Program-made: the position numbers and the translations under genes
In this document: piece after piece, positions 22,246 through 33,376 of the stretch
Layout: each line of letters starts with the position of its first letter
Numbering within the stretch: position 1 is the stretch's first letter
Source: Volutella citrinella
Taxonomy: Eukaryota > Ascomycota > Sordariomycetes > Hypocreales > Nectriaceae
Length of the DNA: 64,000 nucleotides
Direction of reading: 5' to 3'
Assembly: GCA_034401135.1 (NCBI GenBank)
Contig: JAWZSP010000008.1
Span: 2,108,001-2,172,000 of the forward strand
The notes under the pieces: model-generated
What the model was told of the DNA's origin: nothing
The model's database searches: none
Seen by the model: only the letters and a program-made list of their open reading frames with translations

Positions 22246-23650
22246 ATGGCGTCGACCGCTTTCCCTTCAGCAAAGCTGGAGATGATCGATCTCTCTGCGC
22301 CGCTACCGGCCTTCACCAAACCGTCTAAGCGCATCAATGACGGCCCCGATGTTGCTCGCTTCCTCACCAGTCTTGCGTATCGAGATATTGGTACTTTTAT
22401 CCTCCAGCTCAACCTAGCTCTCTGCCCACGCAACCAGGAAGTCTCACCCCTCCCCCGCACGTTTCCTCTCACACCCAAGCCCTCGTCATTGCCTGCCATA
22501 CAGACCCTACAGAGCCTGCTGTCCAAAGTCGAAGGCTTCATGGGCGAAGCCCCCCCAGACCCGGGCCCGAGAAGATTTGGTAATGCTAGTTTTCGGAAGT
22601 GGTACGCTATTCTCGATGAGCGGTTGGATGGGCTTCTAGAGCAGGGCCCGCTTGGTGAAACGCTGAGGCTTGGGCAGGGCAAAGCGAAGGAAGAGGTTTC
22701 CAGCTACCTGTTGGGAGCCTTCGGTAGCTGCCAGCGCTTAGATTACGGTACAGGCCACGAGCTTAGCTTCATGGCTTTTCTAGGGTGTCTATGGAAGCTG
22801 GGCTACTTCAAGGACGAGCGTGAGGACGGTAGTGTCGAGCGAGATATTGTCCTCCATGTGCTAGAGCCGTGAGTCACCCTCCGCTGTTGTCGCCTTGCTC
22901 TGCTTCCACGCTAACATCTCTAGATACTTGAACGTCGTGAGAAAGCTCATCCTAACATACACCCTGGAGCCCGCAGGCTCCCATGGAGTATGGGGTTTGG
23001 ATGACCACTTCTTCATGCCCTACATCTTTGGCTCAGCCCAACTCACTCGCCCAATCAACGCAAACGAGTCTATGCCCACAGAAGGCTCTGTCAAGGGCGC
23101 CCCAAAGCCGGCTGACATCACGAAGTCTATTCTAGTCGAAGACTATCGACAGACCAACATGTACTTCTCAGCCATTGGCTTCATTAACGACGTGAAAAAC
23201 GGCCCATTTTGGGAACACAGCCCTATTTTGTTTGACATTTCAGGCATCAGGGATGGGTGGGGGAAGATTAACAAGGGCATGATCAAAATGTTCAACGCCG
23301 AGGTTCTATCCAAGTTTCCGGTTGTTCAGCATTTCCCATTTGGCGCCATGTTCTCATGGGAGCAAGACCCAAATGCAGCAACACCAACACAGAGCGTTCA
23401 TATGGTAAACCAACCCACAGCAAGTGCGGCTACTCCCCCAATGCCTCCGCCCGGGGGCACTGCTGCACCTTGGGCGCAGGCTGCTAGCCACCCTACTGCT
23501 CGAGGACCCGGGATTCCCTACTCCAGAGTTGCGCCACCAGGACCAGGTAGCGGTACTACGACACGGTCAGGACAGATGCCCGGCCCAAAAACCGAGACGG
23601 CTGGTGCACAGATCACCATGACCAGAGCCCCGTGGGCACGAGACAACTAG
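22246..23650 (+). CDS. RRD1: Serine/threonine phosphatase 2A activator (PTPA), Rrd1 type
   Basis: Exons are 22246-22868 and 22924-23650 (449 residues). Codon 208 is split CC|A. PTPA hallmarks are present: [42 protein letters not shown], then in exon 2 [35 protein letters not shown] and [19 protein letters not shown]/Rrd proteins are ATP-dependent peptidyl-prolyl isomerases that activate PP2A-type catalytic subunits; yeast Rrd1 also acts in TOR and stress signalling. The 110-residue Pro/Gly/Thr-rich tail after FSWEQDPNA, ending [11 protein letters not shown], is expected for the longer Rrd1 group of filamentous fungi rather than Rrd2. The intron has a GTGAGT donor and GCTAAC branch. Confidence 0.95.
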
Positions 23651-23974
23651 GATGAGGCTGACCTCGTCGTCATTGGGGAGTGTTTCACGATGCCCGTATA
23701 TCAGCAACAGCACACGTATAAATAAACAATACATTCGCATCGTAACTCTTCTCTCCAGGGTATCCAGCCAACTTGCTATGAAAAGAAATCAAGACATCCA
23801 CCATCTTGTCACTACGTCAGAATAAGAAATCCCAGCGATCCATCTACCAATATCCTCGTCGTGACCCATGCCGACAACCCCCCAAGTGGCCAAGAAACCA
23901 AACAATCAAAAGCCGAAGACGAATCGTCAAGTCACGGACAGCCTCAAGGCAGAATCGGTTCTAAGTCTTGCCCC
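23651..23974. other. Convergent 3' regions
   Basis: These are the 3' ends of RRD1 (plus) and the Pro/Ala/Thr-rich gene (minus). An AATAAA-like signal (AAATAAACAATA) lies around 23720. No gene was seen. Confidence 0.5.
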
Positions 23975-24780
23975 TTAAGAGGTAGCAGCGGGGGCGGGAG
24001 CAGCAGGCGCCGGGGCGTCCTTCTTCTCCTCGGTGGGGGCCACGGGGGTGGCAGCGGCAGGAGCGGCAGGAGCAGGAACAGCAGCAGGAGCGGGAGCAGG
24101 AGCGGGTGTCTCGGCGACCGGAGCGGTGGTGGTAGCTGCAACAGGAGCAGGGGCGACCGGGGCAGGAGCGGGCTCCGTCTTGGCGGGAGGTGCAACCTCA
24201 GTAGCGGGTGCCGGGGCAGGCGTCTCGGCGACAGGAGCTAAGAGGAGACAATTCGGTTAGTTTTGTGTTCACGGCATGGTTTACGGGAAGGGGGAAGGCG
24301 CACCAGGGGCAGCAGCGTCAACCTTGGGAGCCTCTGAGGTCGTCGCGGGGGCGGGTGTGGTCTCGGGCTTGGTCTCGGTCTTGGTCTCAACGGCAGACTC
24401 AGCAGCGGGCACGGGCTCAGCTAGTACGCTCGTGTTAGAAGTTTCAATAACTAAACCGAGATGCGCATTTTACAGCATTTCGGGTTGAACGTACTGGCCG
24501 GGGCCGGGGGCGCAGCCTCAGTCTTGGTTGGCTCGGTGGCAGGCGGTGCGGTGGTCTCAGTGGGCTTGGCCTCGGCGGGCTTCGCTTCGGCGGGAGCAGC
24601 GTTCTTCTCGAACTTGCTCTTGAAAATGCCCTTGAGCTTGGCCTTGAGGTTGTCAAGGGCGTGAACGGCTGTGATACGCGTCAGCAAGTCGGGCGACAGG
24701 ACTTCGGCGTCCGACACGCTGCGCAGACGAAGGCGCATTCAGGCGCCTCAGTTGGGTGTTGACTTACGGACTCCGGGCAT
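23975..24780 (-). CDS. Small Pro/Ala/Thr/Glu-rich protein, function unknown
   Basis: Exons are 24780-24768, 24668-24495, 24420-24304 and 24237-23975 (188 residues). Exon 1 is only 13 nt (MPGV plus one base). Exon 2 encodes the only structured-looking part, a basic amphipathic segment VHALDNLKAKLKGIFKSKFE. Everything after is low complexity (PAPA, TKTE, PAAPA), ending PAAPAPAATS. All three introns are phase 1, so exons 2 and 3 (174 and 117 nt) could be skipped without frame loss. A further intron in the 5' leader (24984-24808) is likely. I recall similar small proteins starting MPGVPVHA in other ascomycetes but know no function. The basic helix suggests membrane or nucleic-acid contact (inference). 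Confidence 0.82.
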
Positions 24781-24807
24781 CTTGGGGTGTTGATCTGAAG
24801 GAAGATT

Positions 24808-24984
24808 CTGCGCGCAAGATATTCAGTAGCTGTCTACGTTGTAGGCAAAAAGACGGAACACGAAAGGGAAGGGGGAGCGGAAGGTATGAGATGCATGGAA
24901 GGATAGAAGGCGTTGAAGACCAGCCACGTGGTGGGAAATAGGCTAGGGCAGACGAGGTGGTTGGCAGCAGCGGGCTTCACTTAC
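24808..24984 (-). other. Probable intron in 5' leader of Pro/Ala/Thr-rich gene
   Basis: The minus strand reads CG|GTAAGTGAAG at 24984 and TTGCGCGCAG at 24808, just 27 nt before the ATG. A leader intron explains the gap between the ATG and the promoter-like DNA beyond 25000. No transcript data are available. Confidence 0.5.
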
Positions 24985-26406
24985 CGTACTAAGTGAGGAG
25001 GTGTCGTCGACGAGCTCAAGGCGCGTAGAGGGCGTGGTTTGGGGTTGGAGAGGTTTGTAAAGGTGATGGGGGAGTGAGAGAGGAGCAGATTGGAGGAGAG
25101 TTGGAGGGAGGTGACGAGGGGTCTTGAAATGGAGGGTAGTGAACGGTGGAAGCACCTCTTCCGACTCCGTTGTGGCGCGGGATCCGGGGCACAGATTAAA
25201 GGTCGTTACGGATACAGACCAAGTACTTTGATCCACGCCCTCGACAATACTTGCGTCGTACGCACCCGTCCTGAGGTAACGAATACAGTATGAGACACTG
25301 CGCAATCGTATTAGGCCCCCTTACGTTGACTTAGTCCTGAGGTAGGGTACGGGGTAGCCTTGTACTAACGTCAAGTTAGCATCACGCTCTCCACCAAGCC
25401 ACAACTTAGATGACTCCCCGGTGACTTCCATGGCTGCTGTGACTGGTCTGATAGGCTCGTAGGAGTGCCAGGGGGTACTAGCAGCAGTGTGGCAGGCGGT
25501 ACTGTGCCAGGGACGGCCACCACATCAGAGGTACGTATAGTACCACGTTTCTGATAAGCGCTGGCCCCCGCCTCCCCCCCCCCCCCCCCCCCCCCCACAG
25601 CAGGCCCTGTAACGGCAGGGCTGGGCGCCTGGCTCGGTCTCGCAAACAATCTGGAGGGAGGTGAGGAGGCAGCCTGGCTGCTGCTCGTCCGCCCTGGTTT
25701 GACCTTGACAAACGCAAACAACAGTATCGAGGTGCTTCAATGTACTCACACTGGTACTAGGCACTGCCCATGTAGCACTAAGCACAGTATTATTTGCAGT
25801 GGCAGCCGTCATGAGATGAAACTCATCCCATTAAGACCCACCATCGGCCCTCCGAGTCCAAACCAGCGTATCTGCAGATGAACGAAAACGCCCCCAGCCA
25901 TTCAGGGGGCCGCCTCCCAAGGGCGAGTGGGACCCTATCCCAGACGAAGGCTGGCTCCCCAGCGATGAGATACGACGCCACGTCAGATTAAATGAAGGGC
26001 AGTTGATGTAGCTTTTAAGATTAGCCACTGCGAATATCCACCTGGATTGGTTTGGGCCCGTCGGATGGCACTGCTCTGTTGCCATAATCAAGGCGATTCA
26101 TTGGTCGTTTGCTCGACCGTGCAGCGACACATCATGATCTGGTATCCGTTGCCTCCGTGATGTTGGCCAAGTCCTTCATGGCAACAATAACGATCTGGTC
26201 TCGGCGCCTTCGATGGAGCCTCTCACAGTCTGGTAGTCATAAATTACCCCGGAGGTGCGCTGATGAACATGAGAAATACACGGCGGTTCGAGCATTCCAG
26301 CACTGAAACGCGAAAGGCCACCGGGAGAAGAGATTTTGCATTTACTGATGATGATTGCGTCCTGGTGATGCATCACAAAAAGAAGAAGTATTGTTTGCGC
26401 CAACTT
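24985..26406. other. Intergenic region with poly-C tract
   Basis: This holds the promoter of the Pro/Ala/Thr-rich gene, a 23-nt C run, and the 3' flank of the hydrolase-like gene. No recognisable gene or RNA was found. Confidence 0.5.
25574..25596 (+). repeat. 23-nt C homopolymer
   Basis: An uninterrupted run of 23 C lies in intergenic DNA, the same length as the run at 3917-3939. Confidence 0.95.
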
Positions 26407-27550
26407 TCAAGACTCAATCCTCTCTTCGAGCCAGGAGAATACTGCTTCCTCGCCTGTGCCTCCCAGTGATGGCGACTCGGCCTCTGCACCCACATCCACG
26501 ACTTGCACTCGTCGTTGTGCTTCGACCTCCCATGTGTCAATATCGTCGTCCCACTTGCTGCGTTCCTTTAGCTCTACTTTGTCAATACTTCGCCGCATCA
26601 ACTCCGCTAGCTCATGTGCCTGCATCTCCATGGTGTTTCGCTGAAGTAGTCCCGGTTTGCGTCGTCGTCCTGCTGTTGTGACAGTCGCAGTAGTAGTGTC
26701 GTGCAGCATCAGCATTTCAGGGATGCTGAGCGTTGACGCTCGGGGTGGGAAGACCAGGTGCGACTTGCGCGGCGTCTTTGGGGGGCCAAGCAATGCCACA
26801 TCGGGGTTTGTGAGGGCCTCAATTGCCGCCAGTTCCGCCGCCGACATGTTGAATGAAGATGGGACACTCAGCCCCGGGTTGTGGAAGAAGAGACTTGGGC
26901 TGACGAAAGGGTCGAACATGTCGGCTGGTTTCCGGAAATAGTTGCGCAATTCCTCTTGAATTTCTTGTAGATGCGTCCCGTAAGCAAGCTGCGGAGGGAC
27001 GGCCGATGTCTTGCTACGCCTGGACGGCCGATGAATTGGGTGGTCAGGCAAAAACATGGTCCAGTTGTAGATTCCATTGTATGTCACACCGCCGCGCACG
27101 CCAAAGGGAAGATGCTTATGGGTTTCTGTCAAGGCGAGGGACATGGCGAGGCTGGCACCCAGATAGGATCCATAGACGTAGATGTCCCGCCGTGATGAGC
27201 CCTCGGGGGCGAGATTTTCAATGAGCCATTGGTAAGCAAAGAATGTGTCGTGGACAGGCGCAGGCCACATCAACGAATTCCCATCATCTTGGGGTTGACA
27301 GCTCCAGCGATAGTTGATGGTGGCAACCGGCCGGCCCAAAAGAAACGTAGGCAACGGGACAGGCTGCTCAGTCGTTGAGGGAAAGGAAGGCAGGTGGATG
27401 AAGAGAGGGGTCACCGAGTGGCCGTTGGAGACGTTAGAGAGGCTGTCGGGTGGTTAGTGGAAGTAGAGCGGTTACCCGGGGAATAAAACTGGTTCATTTA
27501 CTCTATACTGACGGCTCCAGCAGAGCCACATCTCACTTGGACGCGCTCAT
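26407..27550 (-). CDS. Alpha/beta-hydrolase-fold protein lacking catalytic serine
   Basis: Exons are 27550-27537 (14 nt) and 27442-26407 (349 residues), joined TCC AA|C. The fold order matches alpha/beta hydrolases: strand LFIHLPSF where the oxyanion HGG normally lies, strand ATINYRW, helix HDTFFAYQWLIENL, then the nucleophile elbow IYVYGSYLGASLAMSLALTE. The elbow reads G96-S-Y98-L-G100, so tyrosine sits where G-x-S-x-G has its serine. The HGG motif is also replaced by HLP. A carboxyl-terminal tail of about 100 residues is charged and rich in Glu/Arg. The protein is probably non-catalytic, acting as a binding or regulatory factor; I believe related fungal proteins share this elbow, but that is from memory. 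Confidence 0.8.
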
Positions 27551-28755
27551 GGCTCGGGGAACTGAACAGACGCCGCGTTGCGTGAGGAACTAGCAGAACG
27601 CGACCACGGGCTCGGAGTAGCCGCCCGAGGCATGATGTCATACTGCTATGTCATACGAGTCGATTTCCGGAGAGAGCGGACTGGCCAAAGCTGGCCTTTA
27701 TGGCTTAATCGTGAGCTTGGGACTGGACACTTGGGATGGGCTGGATGTCTCGATGGAAACAAACGCTGCACACGCCAAGAGTGGTCCCTGCCAAGCCTAG
27801 AAACCTGCCTGCATCAGTCCAGGGGTAAAAGCTCCGCTATAGAACACTGGACGCTGAAGCTGCCGGTGTCAGTGCTTGGCAAAGGCGGGAAGTGGGGTGC
27901 ATGTCAACGGACAACAGTGGGTGCTGCTGCTGCGTTGGACCCCGTATGTTGGTTAGCGTCCGCTGCGAGCTTGGTTTTGTAAGCTGACCAAGAAGTTGCA
28001 CATCAAAGAGATCAGATGCAGGCTGGCTGGGTTGACAGCCGAAGCGGACGGGAGAATGGCATGTATGTGTGCACAGTGGTAAAACTCAATGGGGCCCGCC
28101 CTTGGCTTGAATTCTAACATGGCGTCACGGCGGGAAACTCCCGGCAACGTCGGGGCTAGGGCACTCAGTTTTGTCATGTGGCCACGCAGAGGCGTCCAAA
28201 CACTTTTCGACATCTGGTGCGCGTGGCATGACCATTCAGTTGCCACAATAGCCTATCCTCAGAAGCTCGAATCTGTGGTCTTGTAAATGATGGCCATGCG
28301 CGTGGAGAATGTCGCGGCCCGGTGGTTATATCCAGCTGATGGATTTGGTGGCTTGCACCTGGATTGGACTGGGACGTATGGAGTAGGCCCTACGTCAACG
28401 TGCCTCCCTCCTCAAGTGCCGTGCAAGCCGTGGCCTCGATGCGGCGGCACTAGCAGTCTGGCCCAGTCCCGATGAACACTGGACCACAACCGCCGCCACC
28501 AGCTTGGCCAAGAATAGACTTTCTTCTCAAGCCGGTATTTCGGATCCTTCAGATTCCAGCTAACGGCATCACGGATCATCACTGCCGTCTGTTCAACTTG
28601 CACCTCATCTTGCACTTTGCGCTCTCAACTTCGTCCATGGCTACAGCCACCAACAAATAGCCTGGCCATTCACTCTGATCCCGTTCTCACGTAGCAATCC
28701 CTGGACATCCGTCTGCTGCCGACGCTAGTGCGTCGCTGCCCTTGCCTGCTGGGCC
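27551..28755. other. Bidirectional promoter region
   Basis: This lies between the divergent hydrolase-like gene (minus) and the TOK channel gene (plus). Short open frames on both strands show no domain. Confidence 0.5.
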
Positions 28756-31085
28756 ATGGATGACGGTGGGCTGGACCAGAATGTTACTGAGGAGACCGAG
28801 GTGATCGAGAATTACTTGAAGCGCGATGGCTATATGCACAACGATGACGCCCACCTGAAACCAAGGCAAGCTGGCATACCTCTCTGGCCTCTCTTTCGAC
28901 ATTTGTGTTGACACCATCGACAGCCGCTGGTGGTTCGCTTCTTCGGCGTTCCCCATGATAGCTGGCACCCTTGGCCCAGTTGCTTCAGCATTTAGCATCT
29001 GTGCGCTCGTCCTGCCATGGAGACAACAGCTTGTCCCGGGTGGCGACGTCACGAATGCACCGTTTGTTGCTGACCCAGCATGGTATGTAGTCACATTTCC
29101 CCAAAGGCAGACTGGTAATGAGATGGCTCATGCTCATGGGGCCCTGCAGGTTGACCATTGTCAACGGCGTACAACTTCTGGTGGCAATCATTTCCAACGT
29201 CTTTCTGCTCCTCAACATGGCAAGGCGTGTCCGCTTCAGCCTGGCTCAACCGATTACAATAGTCGGATGGTATGACAACCCGCTCCAAAGTGTTCTGCCA
29301 CTTCACTTCGCTCCGTCGGATGATACTGAGACGCTTCTGAATAGGTACATTTCATCCATCTGCCTCATCGCACTCAACGCCACGGCTACGGGCCCGCTCC
29401 TTGAGGGCCTTGACTTTCCTACATCAGAACTCATCTGGTCTCAGGCATTCTACTACGGCATGTGGGCGGCCATTCTGTACTTTGTGGTTGCGTCTCTGAT
29501 GCTATTCACCGTCTACGGCGCTTCAATCGGTCGCTACAGCAAAGACTTCAACCTGACACCAAGCCAGCGAACTCTGATGCTGCAAACCATCATGTTCCTT
29601 ATGTACCTACTGCTTGGCGCACTCGTTTTCTCACAGATAGAGCAGTGGGACTACCTCGACGCAGTGTACTGGGCTGATGTGACGCTATTCACGGTTGGAT
29701 TTGGCGACATTGATCCCCAAACCTCGCTCGGCAGAGCGTTGATGATGCCCTACGCGCTGATTGGCATCATCAGCTTGGGTCTTGTCATCGGCTCCATCCG
29801 AAGCCTGGCCGTTGACCGAGGCAAGCGGCAAGTCGAGGCGCGGATGGAAGAAAAGAAACGTCGAAAAGTCGTCAGGACAATGTCCCGGACCGGCAACGAT
29901 GCCATTCTCGAGCCCATTCGCGAGTCTGTCCAGCTGGACGACTCTGCGCCACCTTCCACCCCCCAAAGCAGCAGGGTGCCAACAACAGAGTTCGAGAGGC
30001 GCAAAGCAGAATTCGAGCTGATGCGGAAAATCCAGATGCGCTCTTCTTCTCGTCGCCGCTGGATGGCCATGGCCATATCCACGACCGTGTGGCTAACGCT
30101 CTGGCTCGTGGGCGCCGTCGTTTTCGAGAATTGCGAAAAGCCTTACCAGGACTGGAAGTACTTTGATGCTTTTTACTTCTGCTTCATTTCCCTTACGACG
30201 ATTGGATACGGCGACATCACCCCGATTTCAAACCCGGGACGATCCTTCTTTGTTTTCTGGTCCCTCCTGGCTCTGCCAACAATGACTGTTCTCATCTCCA
30301 ACGCAGGCGACACTATCATCAAGTTCATTCGGGACAGCACCATTCGGCTGGGCAACATCACCATTCTACCCGGAGAAAACGCCATTGCAGCAGACTTTCG
30401 CCACATCGTCAACAAGCTGACATTCAACAAGGTGTATGCCGGCTATGTCGATCGAGCAGTTCTAGAGGGGTCCAGTGCTGGCCGGCACTCGTTGCAAGGG
30501 AGTAGTCGACCTCTGGTTCGCGCTCCTGAGCCCACGACCCAGAACAGCGTCCGGGGTCGATCCAGCACTACTGGCTCTCAGCTTACTCCTTCCAACGGGT
30601 CGTCGCATCCCCTTCCGGGTGCTCACAGACCCGGCTCGACCTTCACAGCCAAGGTTCGGCGGTCTCTCTCGCGCCTTCGTGATCCCCACGATGAGCTGCC
30701 TACGGGATCTGACTTCCACTTCCTTCTCATATCGGAGATCCAGGTCCTCACTTGCCATTTGCGAGAGAAGAAACCCCGCAGATATCCATACGACCAGTGG
30801 GCGTGGTACCTCAAGTTGATCGGCGAGGATGAGGGCAGTGCTGAGACGCATGGCAAGGCGAGGCCCAAGCCGACCCGCAAAGCGAGGAAGAAGGGGGAAG
30901 CCATCGAGGTGGAGCCAGACAACGACGACACCGTCTGGTCTTGGGTCGGTAGTCACAGTCCTCTGATGGGAAGTCAGGAGGAGAGCGAGTGGATTCTCGA
31001 TAGGTTAATGGATACCCTACGCGAGTCCATTGCTGAGGGTCGAAGGAGGGAGCTCGGTATTGGCCACCACCATGAAGCTCAATAA
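28756..31085 (+). CDS. TOK1: TOK-type outward-rectifier potassium channel
   Basis: Exons are 28756-28865, 28924-29082 and 29150-31085 (734 residues). The first intron is GC-AG (CCAAG|GCAAGC to CGACAG); the second is GTATGT to CTGCAG. Exon 2 starts the membrane domain (RWWFASSAFPMIAGTLGP), and exon 3 continues with VNGVQLLVAIISNVFLLLNM. Two pore loops carry selectivity filters: TVGFGD at residues 271-276 and TIGYGD at 440-445. Helix content fits the eight-helix, two-pore fungal TOK architecture, in which the channel opens outward from the plasma membrane on depolarisation. A basic/Ser-rich linker lies between the pore halves, and the C-terminal cytosolic tail of about 200 residues contains AWYLKLIGEDE. 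Role by family: membrane-potential and potassium homeostasis. Confidence 0.95.
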
Positions 31086-31285
31086 CAGGAAGGGATCCGA
31101 GGGGCACATTATGAAAAGTTCTCATCACTTACCAAGATACCAATATGCATGAAAACCTTAGCTATGGGCAATACGTCGTATGTTTGGAGAGGTGTATGAT
31201 AGTTGTTGATAACATTGCTGCTAAACGACGCTCAGATTCCACTATGCATGGCAGCCTAATAGCTTCCAGCACTGTCTCTGTTGGT

Positions 31286-31404
31286 ACATACGACCATAGC
31301 TCCTAGAAAGCACGGGATCCCGTCCGCTCTCCCATAGTTAAGCTAGGAAGCGGCGAACTAGTACTCGGGTCGGTGACGACCGGGGAATCCTCGCTGTTGT
31401 ATGT
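31286..31404 (+). rRNA. 5S ribosomal RNA gene (dispersed copy)
   Basis: The 119-nt segment starts ACATACGACCATAG and ends TGTTGTATGT, the complementary ends of helix I. It contains CGGGATCCCGTCCGCTCTCC and the internal promoter element TCGGTGACGACCGGGG, both close to Neurospora-type 5S RNA. Helix II/III arms pair (CTCCTAG with CTAGGA). A run of seven T directly follows as a polymerase III terminator, with a second longer T run about 16 nt on. Intact helices suggest a functional gene. Dispersed single 5S genes are usual in Pezizomycotina. Confidence 0.96.
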
Positions 31405-31410
31405 TTTTTT
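31404..31410 (+). terminator. Polymerase III T-run terminator of 5S gene
   Basis: Seven consecutive T immediately follow the mature 5S end. A second run of about 12 T follows near 31417-31428. Confidence 0.85.
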
Positions 31411-31742
31411 GGTGTTTTTTTTTTTTAGCACTTGCACCGTCTACCTCAATTAACTAGAGTAGGCCATTCGATTCATATTCGCCGCCTTTATTATTGCCAG
31501 TATGATGCGAGTGTATGGGCAGGCTCTGTCATGTCCTGTGTCCTATATCGGCGTTAATTTCGCATTTTCTGCAGCCTTATGGATTACATAGCCGCCCAAA
31601 AAGTTCGGCTGCAGATTTCCTCCCCTTCCCCAGCCCAGCCCAGCCCTGTCTGATGTTGGTTTCAACACGTTCCACCATCCCCTCTCCTTCATCAACTCTT
31701 TGAATAGACCGCAGAGATACCATCCAAAGTCGTCCTTGAATC
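31411..31742. other. Intergenic between 5S and kinase-like gene
   Basis: This is the leader and promoter of the APH-fold gene. A CCAGCCCAGCCCAGCCC short repeat lies near 31629-31646. No further gene was seen. Confidence 0.5.
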
Positions 31743-33068
31743 ATGGAGAGCACGTCTCAGGTGACCCATGAGTGCCTGGAATGGAAGGATACCGAGTTCG
31801 GGTTTGAGCCGCAATGGCCGCGAGAACCCTCCATCGTGGCGATTGAGAGCTTGTGCCGAAAGCAATTATACATCGCCCCCGAGGATCCTTGCGTCGTCGA
31901 ATTTTACGCCTCCGGTCTTCTCAGCAAACTCTACACTGTCAAGTATCTCAAAGACACTCTCCTCATGCGCGTCTCGCTGCCCGTCTATCCACGTCTCAAG
32001 ACACGAGCCGAGATAGCCACCTTGCGGTGGGTGCGCAGGAACACTCCAGTCCCGGTGCCCAACGTGTTTAGTTTCGACGACAGCGATGACAATGAGATTG
32101 GCTTCGAATGGATCTTGATGGAACACATGCGGGGTGTATCAGCCTATAAACGGTGGCGGTCCATGGCCCTGAGGCACAAGAGTGCCCTCATCGTTCAGTT
32201 GGCGACATTCCAGGTCCAGTTGTCCGGACTTGGGAGGCCACGACCCTTTTTCAGGGGCATAGGGACGTTCGATATTTGGGAAGTCGATCCAGATGATGAC
32301 CCTAACAATGATCCAGGCCCCACTCCTGGGGTAATGGTGGTCCCCGAGTTCTTCAAGGGTGATCGCCGCAATTACAACGTTGCGCGCGGTCCCTTCCAGT
32401 CGAGCCGTGACTGGATAAACGCGCAGTTGAACATGATCATCACACACAAGTCAGTGATTCTTGAGAAGACAGAGGACAATGACGAAAGGGAAGAGGCCGA
32501 GGAGGTTTTGTCCTGCGCGCGAAAGCTACTCGCTCTTGTCCCCGACGTGTTTCCCCCAAACTCGAGTTGGCCTGTTGCAACAGGCCTCTACCATCATGAC
32601 CTTGATTTGAGCAACATCCTGATCAACGAAGAAGGCAGAATCACGGGCATTCTGGACTGGGAATGCGTCTCGGCAGTGCCTCTCTGGGTCTATACCAGTG
32701 TTCCAACGTTCCTCGAAGGGCCTGTCCGGGAGGATCTGCCGCATCAAGATTTTTATCCGGACGAAACCCCCGAGGAGGCTGCCGCTGCCGCCGCTGCCCA
32801 GAAGCGCAACGACCCAGAATATTTGGATACCAAGGGGAAGAACCCTCTGTACTCCATTCACAAGTACGAGTACGATCTAACGCAGCTGCGGAGAGCGTAC
32901 TGGGATAGGATCGAGGAATTTGGCATACAGTGGCCTCTTGAGGAGAATGCGGTAAGGATTGACTTCTTACAGGCAGTCTCGCAATGTGATGGGATGGGGG
33001 TTGGAAAGGCCCACAGGTGGGCCGACTCTCTGGAGAGGGGCGAGACTGTACGGTATGAAGAAGCCTAA
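31743..33068 (+). CDS. Aminoglycoside-phosphotransferase-fold (APH) kinase-like protein
   Basis: A single exon encodes 441 residues. The C-lobe carries the APH catalytic motif HHDLDLSNILI (H-x-D-x4-N) followed by the metal-binding GILDWECVSAVPLW. The N-lobe includes RAEIATLRWVRRNTPVPVP, corresponding to the Glu helix and P-loop region, then FEWILMEHMRG at the hinge. This fungal APH family is large and mostly of unknown substrate; members phosphorylate small molecules such as choline-like compounds, or none known. Nothing suggests drug resistance. An Ala-rich insert (EEAAAAAAAQKR) follows the DWE motif. The start is the first in-frame ATG, preceded by a clean pyrimidine-rich leader. Confidence 0.88.
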   Translation: MESTSQVTHECLEWKDTEFGFEPQWPREPSIVAIESLCRKQLYIAPEDPCVVEFYASGLLSKLYTVKYLKDTLLMRVSLPVYPRLKTRAEIATLRWVRRNTPVPVPNVFSFDDSDDNEIGFEWILMEHMRGVSAYKRWRSMALRHKSALIVQLATFQVQLSGLGRPRPFFRGIGTFDIWEVDPDDDPNNDPGPTPGVMVVPEFFKGDRRNYNVARGPFQSSRDWINAQLNMIITHKSVILEKTEDNDEREEAEEVLSCARKLLALVPDVFPPNSSWPVATGLYHHDLDLSNILINEEGRITGILDWECVSAVPLWVYTSVPTFLEGPVREDLPHQDFYPDETPEEAAAAAAAQKRNDPEYLDTKGKNPLYSIHKYEYDLTQLRRAYWDRIEEFGIQWPLEENAVRIDFLQAVSQCDGMGVGKAHRWADSLERGETVRYEEA

Positions 33069-33376
33069 GGAGCTGGACTCGTAAAAGGCGTCGGGGATGA
33101 AATCTCGGTAAGTCACTGGCTAGATGCGCCAGGAGCTGAGGACGTGGTGTCAGTGGTTAATAGTGTTGATGATACTCGTGGTTTTAAACGAGATGCCCAA
33201 GGTGCTAGCCCTGGGCCCATAGGAATTAATGTCGGCATTGTAATTCTGCCTCTAGCAAGGGGGTATCATTTCTCCTCTATCCTACAACGCGTGAAATGTA
33301 CATGGGTCGGTCGAGTCAGAATGTCTGCAACGGCGCCGAGGCTTGCACACGGTCAACCATCTTATTCTCACTCTAC
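33069..33376. other. Convergent 3' regions
   Basis: These are the 3' flanks of the APH-fold gene (plus) and the NOT4 C-terminal exon (minus). No gene was seen. Confidence 0.5.
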
